64,000 nt of DNA. Origin: CAWGGS01 sp046704745 (GTDB lineage: Bacteria; Desulfobacterota; Desulfobulbia; Desulfobulbales; Desulfocapsaceae). Under the pieces are notes generated by a model. That model was not told the DNA's origin. It worked only from the letters and a program-made list of their open reading frames with translations, and ran no database searches. Below, one piece after another: positions 63,450 through 64,000 of the stretch. Position 1 is the first letter of the stretch; every line of letters begins with the position of its first letter. The position numbers were made by a program, and so were the translations under genes. Location: the NCBI GenBank assembly GCA_046704745.1, contig JBJKRL010000020.1, positions 1-64,000 of the forward strand, read 5' to 3'.

Positions 63450-64000
63450 ATGAAGACAATTGGCCTGTTGGGTGGAATGAGCTGGGAAAGTACGCTCGGG
63501 TACTACCGAGCAATTAACGAGGGCGTTAAAAAAAAACTTGGTGGCCTGCATTCAGCCCAAATTGCCATGTACAGCGTTGATTTCGAACCAATTGAAAAAT
63601 TACAACACACAGGCGACTGGGAAGGGACAACAAAAATACTAGTAAAAGCAGCTCAAAACGTTCAGGCTGCCGGAGCTGATTTTTTGCTCATCTGTACAAA
63701 TACCATGCACAAAGTTGCCCCTGAAATCGAATCAGTCATTCAAATACCCTTACTTCACATCGCAGATGCGACAGCGGAAATCCTTGTAATGGAGGGTATA
63801 AAAACAGTTGGTTTATTAGGCACCGCCTTTACTATGGAGCAAGAGTTTTACAAAGGAAGATTAAAAAATAAGTATGACCTCAAGGTATTGGTACCAAATA
63901 AAAATGATAGGCAGATTGTCCATAACATAATCTATCATGAACTTTGCCTGGGCAAGATTGAATCCGATTCAAAGGCAGAGTATATGCGTATCATAGATAC
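63450..64000 (+). CDS. Aspartate/glutamate racemase family protein (partial, runs off the window)
   Basis: The gene begins at ATG 63450 (GGGAGA 7 bases before) and stays open to the window end, so the stop is not seen; 183 codons are present of about 230. It shows the family pattern KTIGLLGGMSWESTLGYYRA, LLICTNTMHKVAPEIESVI with the first catalytic cysteine, and VGLLGTAFTMEQEFYKGRL. It would interconvert L- and D-aspartate or glutamate. It lies 79 bases after the DJ-1-like gene, perhaps in one transcript. Confidence 0.88.
   Translation, partial: MKTIGLLGGMSWESTLGYYRAINEGVKKKLGGLHSAQIAMYSVDFEPIEKLQHTGDWEGTTKILVKAAQNVQAAGADFLLICTNTMHKVAPEIESVIQIPLLHIADATAEILVMEGIKTVGLLGTAFTMEQEFYKGRLKNKYDLKVLVPNKNDRQIVHNIIYHELCLGKIESDSKAEYMRIID

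Overview
This 64 kb window looks like the chromosome of a Desulfobacterota (deltaproteobacterial) anaerobe. The inference rests on gene content: a selenocysteine-containing rhodanese, remnants of Hdr/Qmo/DsrE-type redox genes, a fused FAD/Fe-S D-lactate dehydrogenase, TRAP and Liv transporters beside beta-oxidation genes, and large PAS/reg_prop sensor kinases. No rRNA, tRNA, CRISPR, prophage or intact insertion sequence was recognised.

Layout. 0-7 kb is an accessory stretch: a GC-rich secreted metallo-beta-lactamase-fold gene, an RpiB-like pseudogene, a stand-alone RelA/SpoT-domain alarmone synthetase, and a row of small minus-strand genes (two cold-shock-domain proteins, a DUF3553-like protein, small unknowns) ending in a broken RRM gene. 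7.2-9.2 kb holds the most notable locus: a rhodanese-ferritin-like fusion whose catalytic cysteine codon is TGA, with a SECIS-like hairpin just downstream, overlapping by 4 bp an FAD oxidoreductase of the type found fused to SelD. After a FemAB-like pseudogene and a thioredoxin/CcdA-like membrane protein comes a TRAP transporter (dctPQM, minus) and an acetyl-CoA acetyltransferase. 16-29 kb is a fatty-acid degradation block on the plus strand: acyl-CoA synthetase, hydroxyacyl-CoA dehydrogenase/enoyl-CoA hydratase, thiolase, two acyl-CoA dehydrogenases, a dienoyl-CoA-reductase-like flavoprotein, an MBL hydrolase and a hotdog protein. 29.7-41 kb carries a methyltransferase, a PocR/PAS sensor without an output domain, a TetR-controlled EmrAB-type efflux operon and a 1388-residue reg_prop hybrid kinase.

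41.7-43.3 kb is a graveyard of truncated or frameshifted genes (HdrA tail, QmoC/HdrE-like membrane part, NtrC-type HTH tail, DsrE). Then follow a divergent LysR/MFS pair, a complete branched-chain amino acid ABC transporter (livK-H-M-G-F) with two copies of a small repeated element before livK and before livF, malic enzyme, a universal stress protein, a chemoreceptor, the D-lactate dehydrogenase and a second hybrid kinase. The end holds a ribbon-helix-helix/PIN toxin-antitoxin pair, a DJ-1/PfpI protein and an aspartate/glutamate racemase cut by the window edge.

Taken together, the cell seems to import organic acids and branched-chain compounds (TRAP, Liv), oxidise acyl-CoAs and lactate/malate, and sense nutrients by many PAS systems. 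At least eight decayed genes and several foldback repeats indicate active genome erosion and rearrangement. Start codons were chosen from visible ribosome binding sites; all functional names are by recognition of sequence motifs, with no database search run.
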